Positions 1 through 10,272 of a stretch of DNA of 64,000 bases are shown here, piece by piece. The DNA is taken from assembly GCF_025698545.1 (NCBI RefSeq), contig NC_068576.1:50564390-50628389 (forward strand), written 5' to 3'. The translations under genes were made by a program, and so were the position numbers. Position 1 is the stretch's first letter; every line of letters starts with the position of its first letter. Source of the stretch: Gossypium raimondii. Its lineage: Eukaryota > Streptophyta > Magnoliopsida > Malvales > Malvaceae. The notes under the pieces were generated by a model, which was not told the origin of the DNA, did not search any database, and saw only the letters and a list, made by a program, of their open reading frames with translations.

Positions 1-1041
1 AATACAAAACCTGAGAGAAAGTCGAGAATGGAGGCAATGAATGAAGGTCCTCACGAAAGTCAGAAAGGGTCATGTGACAAACAACCCAGAGTGCATGGCA
101 TGATCACGTTAGACATAAAAGCATTTAGGACAAACATGTGCATATCATAATAACATCATACATGACATATACAGGTATACCAGTAGAGCAAGGAATACTG
201 GGAGAAAGCTGCACAAAATCAATGAAGAACAAGGCTTTTAGTTTCACCAGATGTTTTTTGAAACCTGTTTCTTTCAAGAAATATTTTTTTTAATTTCTAT
301 TTTTTTCAAAAATCAACTCATAATACGAGAGGTGAGTTGAGCCTCGGGTCACGCTGAGGTATTTCTTTTAAATTTCTATTTTTTTCTTTTTTTTCTTTTT
401 CAAAAAAATCAACTCATATTGCGAGAGGTGAGTTGAGCCTCGGACCATGCCGAGGTATTTCTTTTAAATTTATGTTTTTCAAAAAATCAACTCATATTGC
501 GAGAGGTGAGTTGAGCCTCGGACCATGCCGAGGTATTTCTTTTTAATTTCTATTTTTTTGTTAAAATCAGCTCATATTGCGAGAGGTGAGTTGAGCCTCC
601 GACACATGACGAGGTATTTCTTTTAAATTTCTGTTTTTCAAAAATCAACTCATTACGAGAGATGAGTTGAGCCTCGGGTCGCACGCTGAGGTATTTTAAA
701 TATCTATTTTTGCAAAAATCAACTCATATTGCAAGAGGTGAGTTGAGCCTTGAGTCAAGTCGAGGTATTTTTCAAATTTTACTTCTCAAAAAAAAATTAA
801 CTCATATTGCGAGAGGTAAGTGGAGCCTCGGATCGCATGCCGATGTATTCTTTTCAATTTCTATTTTCCAAAAAATCAACTCATAATTCGAAATGTGAGT
901 TGAGCTTCGGGTTGCACGCCGAGCTATTCTTGATTTCTGCTTTTCAAATAAAAAGAAAATTTTTGAATAGTCGAACAAAATTCAGTACTTTTAAGTCTTT
1001 GCTCTATCCCCGTTTCACAGCGATGAGCAAAGAGGGACAGC
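1..1041 (+). repeat. 3' UTR of Tat-like element with ~77-bp tandem repeat (about 8 units)
   Basis: The stretch at 1-270 is the reverse complement of 9395-9660 in the complete element, so this is the same family in opposite orientation. From about 300 to 930 a unit of about 77 bp recurs roughly eight times. Each unit holds CAACTCA...TGAGTTG followed by CCTCGG...CCGAGG, then a T-rich spacer. The array ends just before a polypurine tract and the LTR, which places it in the 3' UTR. No open frame here is credible as a gene; the short ones run through the repeats. The 5' part of the element lies outside the window. Confidence 0.85.
1029..1041 (+). other. Polypurine tract of left Tat-like element
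   Basis: The purine-rich run AAAGAGGGACAGC lies immediately before the LTR start TGTAATCAC at 1042. This is where plus-strand DNA synthesis is primed in LTR elements. The same tract with one difference is found, inverted, at 7462-7474. Confidence 0.75.
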
Positions 1042-3038
1042 TGTAATCACTGAATTTTGTCCAGCTCGATTTCATGTTTTTTAATTCAAAAAATACAAAA
1101 AATAAAAAAAATTACATTTTGGCCCCTAAACTTTTTGAAATTGCATTTTGACCCCTAAATTTTCCTAAAATTATATTTTAACCCCTAAATTTTTTTGAAA
1201 CTACATTTTAACCCATAAACTTTTTGAAATTACATTATGACTCTTACGTTTTCTCGAAATTATGTTTTGGCCCCAGAAGTTTTGCTACGTTTGCAATCTG
1301 GTCCTTCTGGCAGCAACTTGCACACCTACCCCGTGATTTTCGGCCACCGGCCTAAGGCATGGCCTCCCTCTCCCCTAGCCACCTAATCCCTGCAAAAAGG
1401 AAGAGAAAAGCAGTTATAAATGGGTTAAAAACCCCCCAAAAAAGAGACCCCACGAAGGAGGAGAAGAAAGTTAAAAAAAAAAAAGAAATAGGAGAGAAAA
1501 GAGAAAGGAGAGAAAAGAAAGGAAGAAGAGAAAAGAGGGGAAGGCAGTCACGACGGCGTGAAACAGCAATGGCAGCGACGGGCTGGAGTTTCCAAGAGAA
1601 GAAGAAGAAGAAGAAGAAGAAGAAAAAGAAAAAAAAACAAAAAAATTTTGAAAATAGTCGGGTCAGACCGACCCAACCCACGGCCCGACCCGTGACCCGA
1701 CCCAACACCAGCAGCTTAGCAGGCCACAAGGCCCAAACAACAGGCCCTAAAAACAAAGAACAGCCTATTCAGCCCAAAGAACCCAGCCCAAGCAAAGAAG
1801 CCATTCCAAGATGAAAAAGAATAAGAAGAAGCAGGCCAGTTGCTCCAAGAAATTCTCAGCCCAAAGAAGACGCCCAGAAGCCTAAATCAAAGAAAATTTC
1901 AAAAGAAAAAAAAGAAAAAGAAGAAAAAGGAAAAAAAAAAAAAAGAAGAAGAAAAAAAAAAAAAAAAGGTTCAATTCGTGTAACCCATTCGACGAAGCTC
2001 ATGTTTGGGGAGCTTTTCAGTAATTTCTTTTATTTCATTTTAAATTTAACCCTCGTATTTTATGTTATTTCCTTTTAATATTATTAACATTTTATGCATT
2101 TTATATTTTTATATTTTGGTATTTATATTTTTAATTTTATTCAATTCTAATTTTATTTTATTTTAAATAATTTTAGGTGAATATCACCGGTTTATGTTAA
2201 ACACGATACGCCCTTTTAAAAATTGTAAATATTCAAAAAATTTCGTGTTTTCACAAAAAATTTCCGTGTTTTGAAATTTTCGTGGCTTCAAAATAATTTT
2301 TATCGTGTTTCAAAAAATATTTGTGTTTTCAAAAGATTCCATTTTTCAAAATTTTCCGTGTTTTCTAAAAATTTCCATGTTTCTAAAATTTGTGTTTCGA
2401 AAATTTTCGTGTATTCAAAAATTTTTTGTATTTTCAACAATTCTCGTGTTTCAAAAAATTATCGTCTTTTAAAAATTTTTGTGTTTCTAAAATTTCCGTG
2501 TTTTCAAAAATTTTCGTGGTTTCAAAATTTTTAATATTTCAAAAATTCTCGTGTTTTCAAAAATTTCGGTGTTTTGAAAATTTTCGTGTTTTCAAAAAAA
2601 TCTCGTGTTTCATAAATTTTCATTTTTTTTAAAATTAATTGTTTCAAAAATCTTTGTGTCTTAAAAAAAATTTTGTATTTTGATCGGATCGCGATTAACT
2701 ATTAAATTGAACTTGTATTTTTTAAAATTAAGACAACACGCGTTTAACGAGATACCAATTATGGGCGTCGCGAGGGTGATAATACCGTCCTCGTGCGTAA
2801 CCGACTCCCGAACTCTAATTTTCTCTGAATTTTCACGTAGACCTAAAATTACCTCTTTTTTAGAAAAAAATTTTAAAAATAAAATTTTCTTCTAAAAAGA
2901 GAATTTATTAGGTGTCCAATCACACCTATAAAAAAGATCGGTGACGACTCCTGTTTCAAATAAAATCGAGATTCGATTTTTCAAGTGTTTAATAATTACT
3001 TCGACTAGCGCCTGTGCCAAATTTTTTAGGTCGCTACA
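1042..3038 (+). mobile_element. 3' LTR of a Tat-like Ty3/gypsy element
   Basis: The LTR runs from TGTAATCAC to GGTCGCTACA (1,997 bp). It matches, in opposite orientation, the LTRs at 5292-7461 and 15860-18132. Internal landmarks in order are a tandem 'ACCCCTAAA' block of about 31-bp units (about 1110-1260), GA-rich low complexity (1430-1650 and 1890-1970), a degenerate CGTGTTTTCAAAAATTT array (2230-2680) and a conserved end module (2790-2960). To its right, 3039 onward is PME 3'-flanking DNA, so the element inserted next to a PME copy. CTAGC at 3039-3043 should be one half of the TSD; the other half is outside the window. The 134- and 151-residue frames near 1352-1814 are translations of simple repeats. 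Confidence 0.85.
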
Positions 3039-3312
3039 CTAGCCATCCATTTTATTTTATTTATTTTATTTTCCCTTCCCATGGCTTGTATTTTAACAAA
3101 TAGCCAAATGTCAATAAGAAGCAGAATTTAGTCTTATTTTTATTAATAGTAAGGATGTTGATATTTGCCATTATGTAGAAAATTTCCATCATATCAAGTT
3201 AAAATTATGTAATAATATCCATCATATATCCAAGTTCGTTGATTCAATAAGTCAAGGTGATTTCACAAACTTTTGCATTTTAGCAAATAAATGGACCATT
3301 GCTGTATATTTG
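3039..3312 (+). pseudogene. 3' flank of PME copy A0 (gene body outside window or lost)
   Basis: This stretch matches the sequence downstream of the PME stop codon in copies A (18311 on), B (after 22957, interrupted) and D (inverted, about 30590-30780). A shared landmark is CCATGGCTTGTATTTTAAC. No PME exon remains inside the window on this side, because the Tat-like LTR abuts at 3038. It is therefore only a remnant marking a further copy of the cluster. Confidence 0.7.
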
Positions 3313-3438
3313 TGTAACAGCTCGTTTTCAGTGGTGTTAGAAATAGTGGATTTGGGACCACGATTTTGACAAGCAGTTAGTATTTTAATTATTTTTTCTT
3401 TGATAAACTTATTTTAATTATTTATTTAGTATTTGCTG
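3313..3438 (+). mobile_element. 5' end of a Del-like LTR (fragment P1)
   Basis: The sequence starts TGTAACAGCTCGTTTTCAG and continues with a GTGGTGTTAGAAATAGTGG landmark. The same sequence starts at 18552 and 26435 at the same point of the PME 3' flank, and inverted at 34055. It breaks off at about 3438, where an Athila-like LTR fragment begins. Only the first 126 bp remain. Confidence 0.65.
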
Positions 3439-4395
3439 GGTTCATGCCCCCCTTAATGACTTCCTAGGGTTTAGGTTCTTCCTTTCCCAAACAGTTGATC
3501 CGTTGAGTAGCCCTATAAAACAGTTAACAAATCATACCTCCACTCGCTAATCCCCCATAGAGGGATTAGTTCCTCATGGTTTTCATAAATAATATTGAAT
3601 TGAGTTAAAGATAGAACATGATAATTGAATTGAGGTGTAGAGTTTAAGAAAATACCTGATTTGTAGTAAAGATGAATATGAATTCACAAAGTTTGATCGT
3701 CTTTACAAATCAGATCTCTCGAGATAAAGCAAGAACAACTTGAAAATAAATCTAAAAACCTAAAACAAAGAATATCTGAACTGGAATTAAAAGAAAAAAA
3801 ACTATACTAAGGAATTGATGTCCGTAACATGTGAAAAAAGATCCTATTTATAGATTTTAGGTGGCCTTCGTCGTTAACCCTAGGTTAGTTGAAGTTCTAG
3901 ATCTTTAAGTTTGATTATGCAGACCAAAATGCCCTCTGGCTCGTGTTAGTTTCCGTCCAGAGTCGATGTCGCGACACATCAGGACCTGTGTCGCAACAAA
4001 GGATTCTATACACTCCTCTTGGGATATCTTTAGGGGTATGTCGCAACACCCTTATATTGTGTCGCAACATCGAAGGTAGTTTCGTGATTTCTTTATTCTT
4101 CTCCCTTAGTTGCTACATTGATCATTTTGTGTTGCGACATAGTGACCAGCATCTGTTTATTATGCCTTCTAATGGTCTCCTGCACACTTACATAGTTCAT
4201 TAGCTTCCTTTAGACCTCATTCAAATTTCTAAGGTCAATAAAAAGCTCAATTTGTACATCACATTACATTTAAGAAAAGTTGCAAGAACATAATTAAAAT
4301 CTAACGAAAATGCTTGCTTTCAACCTCCTAAAGTACGGAAATTTGTTTAATCTACTACACGGAATTACGGTATATCAAGTACACGACTTCCTGCT
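3439..4395 (-). mobile_element. Athila-like gypsy LTR fragment (X1)
   Basis: This is a member of a repeat family also found at 18656, 28310, 29001 and 30055. Read on the minus strand it carries a TATA-type box (CTATAAATAGG, plus-strand 3843-3853), followed by the usual U5-like landmark near GGGGGATTAGCGAGTGG. The region 3955-4150 has several TGTCGCGACA/TGTCGCAACA motifs. Assignment to Athila-like LTRs rests on general layout and resemblance, not on a coding region. The 86-residue frame at 3943-4203 is not a gene. Confidence 0.5.
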
Positions 4396-4599
4396 CGAAT
4401 CCGCGATTTATAATGTTATTTATAGCCCTTTTCACATAATTTTGGCTTTTGTTAATAGCTAAATCAAGTCATTTTGTAATAATATATGTTTTTACAGTTT
4501 AAGTAGTTAACTTGGTTTTTTTTAATAGATTTTATTGTATTTGATAGCTAGAAAAAGGTTATGTGGTTTTATAAGATGAACCGAGAGTTAATGATGGAA
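4396..4599. other. Unassigned AT-rich spacer
   Basis: About 200 bp between the X1 LTR fragment and the PME promoter remnant. I see no motif, repeat partner or open frame that can be supported. Confidence 0.4.
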
Positions 4600-4969
4600 T
4601 TTCAGGCCAAAATTGCTGCTGATGTTGTGACCACAAAGTATGGAAGTAATATAAATATTAGCTTTGTTAATTACCATTTGATTCTTTTTTAGTAATATAA
4701 ATACTTGCTTAATTTAAATTTGTTCCTATAATATACTTTAAGATTTATTCCTATGTTTTATATAATCACAACTTGTTTGAAATTGCCCTATAAAATTTAT
4801 ATTTTATTCAAAAGCTGAGTACTTTATAGATATTTTATGTTCGGTATTGTGTTTCGTAGATTCTATCAATAAATTTTTCCACCTTTCACGAATGAAAGAA
4901 AAGGAAACACAAAACTTAATTGGCAATTTCAATTAGAATCAAACTTTTCCTCATTTATATAAACCTAAT
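4600..4969 (+). promoter_or_regulatory. Upstream region of PME copy A (remnant)
   Basis: The segment 4730-4969 matches, inverted, the region upstream of PME copy D (about 32640-32930), including the shared TTTATATAAACC stretch near 4955. In copy A it is joined directly to the second half of exon 3. The transcription start, exons 1-2 and half of exon 3 have been deleted, so it cannot drive a normal PME transcript. Confidence 0.6.
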
Positions 4970-5291
4970 AGGAATAGCAAAGGACATATTTTTGGGCAGG
5001 GCCTGGAAGAGCAGTCGAGGGTTGTTAATTTTTATACTGAAATGGACGAAATCGTCCACCCTGGTGTATGGTCTAGTAATCGCCAACCTGAGCGAGCCGA
5101 GTAAGATAATACTCAGCCTTACAGCATTACATGCCTACAAGTAAACTAATCTTCCCCAACTTATTGATAAATTCATTAAGATATATGATGTGAGAATGGC
5201 TTGACACGCAGAACTGTGTACTCCGGAGAATACAAATGCACGGGGAAAGGAACGACTCCTGCTACACGAGAGAAATTCGTCAAACAACTAT
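4970..5291 (+). pseudogene. PME copy A: end of exon 3, intron and first part of exon 4
   Basis: From 4970 the sequence encodes the C-terminal part of PME exon 3, including the FLGRAWKSS active-site region. A single-base deletion after AGCAGTC shifts the frame relative to copy B. The donor GTAAG is at 5101 and the acceptor AG at 5210-5211. Exon 4 starts at 5212 and reads as far as the codons for FVKQL before the Tat-like element interrupts it at 5291. It resumes at 18133. The copy lacks exons 1-2, is frameshifted and is split by about 12.8 kb, so it is a dead copy. Confidence 0.85.
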
Positions 5292-7461
5292 TGTAGCGAC
5301 CTAAAAATTTTGGGCACGGGCGCTCGTTGAAGTAATTATTGAAAACTTGAAAACCGAATCTCGATTTTATTTGAAAAAGGAGTCGCCACCGATCTTTTTT
5401 CTAGGTGTGATCGGACACCTAATAAAATCTCTTTTTAGAAGAAGAAAAAAAGTATTTTTAAATTTTTCTAAAAAAGAGGTGACTTTAGGTCTACGTAAAA
5501 ATCCAGAGAAATTAGAGTTCGGGAGTCAGTTACGCACGAGGAAGGTATTAGCACCCTCGTGACGCCCGAAATTGGTATCTTGTTAGATGCGTGTTGTCTT
5601 AATTTTCAAAAGTACGAGTTCAATTTAATATTTAATTGTGATCCAATTGAAACATGAGAATTTTTTTGAAACACGAAAACTTTGGAAATATGAGAATTTT
5701 AAGAACACGAATTTGTTTTTTAAAACACAAAAATTTTTGTAACAGGAGAATTTTTTTGAAAACGCGAGAATTTTTAAAAACACGAAAATTTGCGAAGCAC
5801 GAGAATTTTTTGAAAACACGAAAATTTTTTAAAACACGAAAATTTTTGAAACACGGAAATTTTTTGAAAACACGAATATTTTTGAAACACCGAATTTTTT
5901 TTAACACGAAAAATTTTGAAAAATGGAATTTTATTTTGAAGACATGAGAATTTTGAAAGACGAAATCTTTTTTATTTTTATTTTGTTAAAACACGAATAT
6001 TTTTGAAACCACGGAAAGATTTTTTTTTACAAAAACTTTTCGATTTTTTTATTAAGCACGTATCGTATTTAATACGAACCGATGATATTCACTCAATATA
6101 GCAATGAAATCGACGAATTAGTATCAAATCGATTCGTTGTCTTATTTTTTTGAAAACACAAATATTCTTTGAAACACGAGAAAAATTATTTTGAAGAAAC
6201 GAAAATTTCGAAACACGGAAATTTTTTTGAAAACACGAATTTTTTGAATATTTTTTATTTTTAAAAGGGCGTATCGAGTTTAACGCAAACCGGTGATATT
6301 CACCCAACATAGCGATGAAATCAACGATTTTATGTTAAATCGATTCGTTGTCTTATTTATTAAAATAAAATAAAATTGAATTAAATTAACATAAATACAA
6401 AAATATAAAAATGCATAAAAATACTAATAATATTAAAAACGGAATGTCATCAAAAAAACATGAATTAAATTAAAAGTGGGTAAAAACGAAATTACCAAAA
6501 AGGTCCAAAACACGAGCTTGATTTTTTCTTTTTTCTTTTTTCTTTTTTTCTTTTTCTTCCTTCTTTTTTGGGATCAAGCAGTAATGGCCTTTGCTCATTG
6601 CTGGGCTGGGTCATTGTTTGTTGGGCCAAATCTGCTGGCTCACTTGCCTCGCTAAGTCATTGGGCTATTGGCCTGCAAAATTTCATTGGGCTGTTAGGCA
6701 GCTACTTTTGGGCCTTTTTTTCTTTTTTTTGTTGGGCCTAGCTGGGTTGGCCTGTTGGGGGTTGCTGCTGGGTGGTCGGGTCGGGTCACCGGTCGGGTCG
6801 TGTCGGGTCGACCCGACTATTAATTTTTCTTTTTTCTTTTTTCTTTTTTTTCTTTCTTCTTCTTCTTCTTCTTCCTTCTTCTTTTTCTTCTTCCCTCTTC
6901 ACCCTAGCTTGCACCGCCGCCTCTTTCACAACGCCGCTGCTGTCTCCGCCGCTTGGCCACCGTCGGACCCTCTCCTTTTCTCCTCTTTCTTTTCCTTCTG
7001 TCATTTTCTTTCTTTTTTTTCGAAAACTTTCTTCTTCTTTTTTTCGTGGGTGTCCGATTTTGAGGTAAAACACCCCTTTTATAATTGATTTTTGCTTCAT
7101 TTTGCAGATGGTAGGTGGCTAGGGGAGAGGGAGGCCATGCCTAGGCCGGTGGCCGAAAATCACAGGGGGTAGGTGTGCAAGTTGCTGCCAAAAAGACCAA
7201 AATGTAGACGCAGCAAAAGTTTTGGGGCTGAAACATAATTTTGAGAAAGTTTAGGGGTTAAAATGTAATTTTGAGAAAGTTTAGGGGTCAAAATATAATT
7301 TTGAGAAAGTTTAGGGGTTAAAATGTAATTTTGAGAAAGTTTAGTAGTCAAACTGTAATTTTGAGAAAGTTTAGGGGTTAAAATGTAAATTTTTTATTTT
7401 TTTATATTTTTGATTTTTTTTAAAAACACGAAATCGAGCTGGACAAAATTCAGTGATTACA
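5292..7461 (-). repeat. 3' LTR of the Tat-like element
   Basis: 2,170 bp from TGTAGCGACC to GTGATTACA on the + strand. It shares with the partner at 15860-18132 the degenerate CACGAAAATTTTTGAAA array (5645-5960), a TC-rich low-complexity tract (6810-6900) and a block of about 31-bp 'GAAAGTTTAGGGGT' units (7238-7395). The 165- and 104-residue frames in the TC-rich part are low-complexity translations, not genes. Confidence 0.92.
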
Positions 7462-7474
7462 GCTGCCCCTCTTT
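7462..7474 (-). other. Polypurine tract of the Tat-like element
   Basis: The + strand reads GCTGCCCCTCTTT, which is AAAGAGGGGCAGC on the element strand, directly before the 3' LTR. It differs by one base from the tract of the left element at 1029-1041. Confidence 0.8.
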
Positions 7475-7559
7475 GCTCATCGCTTTGAAACAGGGATAGA
7501 GCAAAGACTTAAAAGCACTAAATTTTGTTCGACTGTCCAAAAATTTTCTTTTTATTTGA

Positions 7560-9385
7560 AAAACAGAAATTGAAAATACCTCGGCGTGTGGCCCAAGGCT
7601 CAACTCACCTCTCACAATATGAATTGATTTTTGAAAAACAGAAATTGAAAAATACCTCGACGTGACTCGAGGCTCAACTCACCTCTCGCAATATGAGTTG
7701 ATTTTTTTGAAAATACGAAATTTAAAAGAAATAACTTGGCATGTGACCCGAGGCTCAACTCACATCTCGCAGTATGAGTTGGTTTTTGAAAAACAGGAAT
7801 TTGAAAAAATACCTCGGCATGTGACCTAGGCTCAACTCACCTCTCGCATTATGAGTTGATTTTAAAAAACCAGAAATATAAAAGAAATACCTCGGCATGT
7901 GACCGAGGCTCAACTCACTTCTCGCAATATGAGTTGATTTTTGAAAAACACAAATATAAAAGAAATACCTCGGCATGACCCGATGCTCAACTCACCTCTC
8001 GCATTATGAGTTGATTTTTGAAAAACAGAAATATGAAAGAAATACCTCGGCATGACCCGAGGCTCAACTCACCTCTCGCATTATGAGTTGATTTTAAAAA
8101 ACAGAAATTTAAAAGAAATACCTCGGCATGACCCGAGGCTCAACTAACCTCTCGCATTATGAGTTGATTTTAAAAAACAGAAATTTAAAAGAAAGACCTC
8201 GGCATGTGTCTGAGGCTCAACTCACCTCTCGCAATATGAGTTGATTTTTGAAAAACAGAAATTTAAGAGAAATACCTCAGCATGGTCCGAGGCTCAACTC
8301 ACCTCTCGCAATATGAGTTGATTTTTTGAAAAACATAAATTTAAAAGAAATACCTCGGCATGGTCCGAGGCTCAACTCACCTCTCGCAATATGACTTGAT
8401 TTTCGAAAAACAGAAATTTAAAAGAAATACCTCGGCATGGTCCGAGGCTCAACTCACCTCTCGCAATATGAGTTGATTTTTTTGAAAAAAAATGGAAATT
8501 TACAAGAAATACCTCAGCGTGACCCAAGGCTCAACTCACCTCTCGTATTATGAGTTGATTTTTTTAAAAAAAATAGAAATTAAAAATACCTCAGCGTGAC
8601 CCGAGGCTCAACTCACCTCTCGTATTATGAGTTGATTTTTGAAAAAAAGAGAAATTTAAAAATACCTCAGCGTGACCCGAGGCTCAACTCACCTCTCGTA
8701 TTATGAGTTGATTTTTGAAAAAAAAACAGAAATTAAAAATACCTCAGCATGACCCGAGGCTCAACTCACCTCTCGTATTATGAGTTGATTTTTGAAAAAA
8801 AACAGAAATTTAAAAATACCTTAGCGTGACCCGAGGCTCAACTCACCTCTCGCATTATGAGTTGATTTTAAAAAACAGAAATTTAAAAGAAATACCTCGG
8901 CATGTGTCCGAGGCTCAACTCACCTCTCGCAATATGAGTTGATTTTTGAAAAACAGAAATATAAAAGAAATACCTCAGCATGTGACCGAGGCTCAACTCA
9001 CTTCTCGCAATATGAGTTGATTTAAAAAAAAACAGAAATTTAAAAGTACCTCGGGATGTGGCCCGAGGCTCAACTCACCTCTCGCAATATGAGTTGATTT
9101 TGAAAAATAGGAATTTTAAAAAATACCTCGGTATGTGACCCGAGGCTCAACTCACCTCTCGCAATATGAGTTGATTTTTGAAAAACAGAAATATAAAAGA
9201 AATACCTCGGCATGTGACCAAGGCTCAACTCACTTCTCGCAATATGAGTTGATTTTAAAAAACATAGAAATTTAAAAGTACCTCGGGATGTGGCCCGAGG
9301 CTCAACTCACCTCTCGCAATATGAGTTAATTTTGAAAAATAGGAATTTTAAAAAATACCTCGGTATGTTAAAAAATACCTCGGAA
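7560..9385 (-). repeat. ~77-bp tandem array in the 3' UTR (about 23 units)
   Basis: The motif CTCAACTCACCTCTCGC recurs about 23 times between 7610 and 9302, giving a mean period near 77 bp with length variation of about 73-82 in A-rich spacers. Each unit contains CCTCGG-loop-CCGAGG and CAACTCA-loop-TGAGTTG, so each transcript unit could fold into two hairpins. The array lies between the pol stop and the polypurine tract, the hypervariable 3' UTR zone of Tat/Ogre elements. The same unit occurs about eight times in the element at the left edge. The short ORFs in it are repeats. Confidence 0.93.
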
Positions 9386-9394
9386 TTTTAAAGA

Positions 9395-10272
9395 AACAGG
9401 GTTTCAAAAAACATCTGGTGAAACTAAAAGCCTTGTTCTTCATTGATTCTGTGCAGCTTTCTCCCAGTATTCCTTCCTCTACTGGTATACCTGTATATGT
9501 CATGTATGATGTTATTATGATATGCACATGTTTGTCTTAAATGCTTTCGTGTTTACATGATCATGCCATGCACCCTGGGCTGTTTGTCACGTGCCCCACT
9601 TTTGATTTTCGTGAGGGTCCGCATTCATTTCCTCAAGTTTTGACTTTTCTCTCCAGTTTTGTACTCATCCTCAAGTTCTGTGAGTAATCCACATCTTCGT
9701 ATACCACCTTCCTGCCCCCTTGTTGAACTTTGTTCTTGCTTCAGGGTCCTTGTATTTATCAAATTCTCATCCAGGTAATGCTCAACATTCCTTTTGTTTA
9801 AAGTATGTCATCTTACTATTTATCATTTAAATGAATCAAACACGAGATGCATGAAAAATGGCAAAGTAGGCAAGAAAGAAAGACCTCACATTCATCATTT
9901 TTTTGGCAACAAACGAAGGAAATTGACAGGGAAAGTTTAACAAATAAATTGTCATAAAGAAAAGAAAGTGAATTCAATGGCCAAAAATGCTCTAGATATC
10001 CAATACATGAACTTCTCCACGTTTCCTCGTCCTGGATCCTTTCGAGCATGGCTTCTGTGTAGAAGATTTCGAGCTTCTGAGAATGCTTCAAATATAGCGA
10101 CTTCGTCATTCAACTCCCCGTTCAAGTCCCCTTGCTCCTTTAAGCTCGAGCTTGTTTCATTAGGACGCCCTTTCGGGTTTTCATCCTAATCTTTTTGTTT
10201 ATCAAGACGCCCTTTTCAGGTTTTCATCTTGATTTTTTTGTGTTTTTTTTTGTTTTGTTTTTTTTGTTTTTT
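9395..10272 (-). other. 3' UTR of the Tat-like element between pol stop and repeat array
   Basis: 9395-9660 matches 1-270 inverted, so it belongs to the element. A short direct repeat around GACGCCC-TTTC-GGTTTTCATC occurs twice at 10161-10235, followed by a T-rich run to 10275. I see no gene; the 97- and 73-residue frames at 9816-10189 lack any recognisable domain. Confidence 0.6.

Noticed and set aside
1352..1814. ORFs of 134 and 151 residues on opposite strands
   Set aside because: They translate GA/TC-rich low complexity inside a Tat-like LTR (Lys/Glu or Phe runs). No domain and no splice context.
6591..7100. 165-, 98- and 104-residue frames
   Set aside because: TC-rich tract inside the LTR; the same region in the partner LTR (17087-17624) has different frames and lengths.
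7560..9385. CRISPR-like array
   Set aside because: The spacers are not unique but A-rich variants of the same unit; the whole lies in a plant retroelement 3' UTR.
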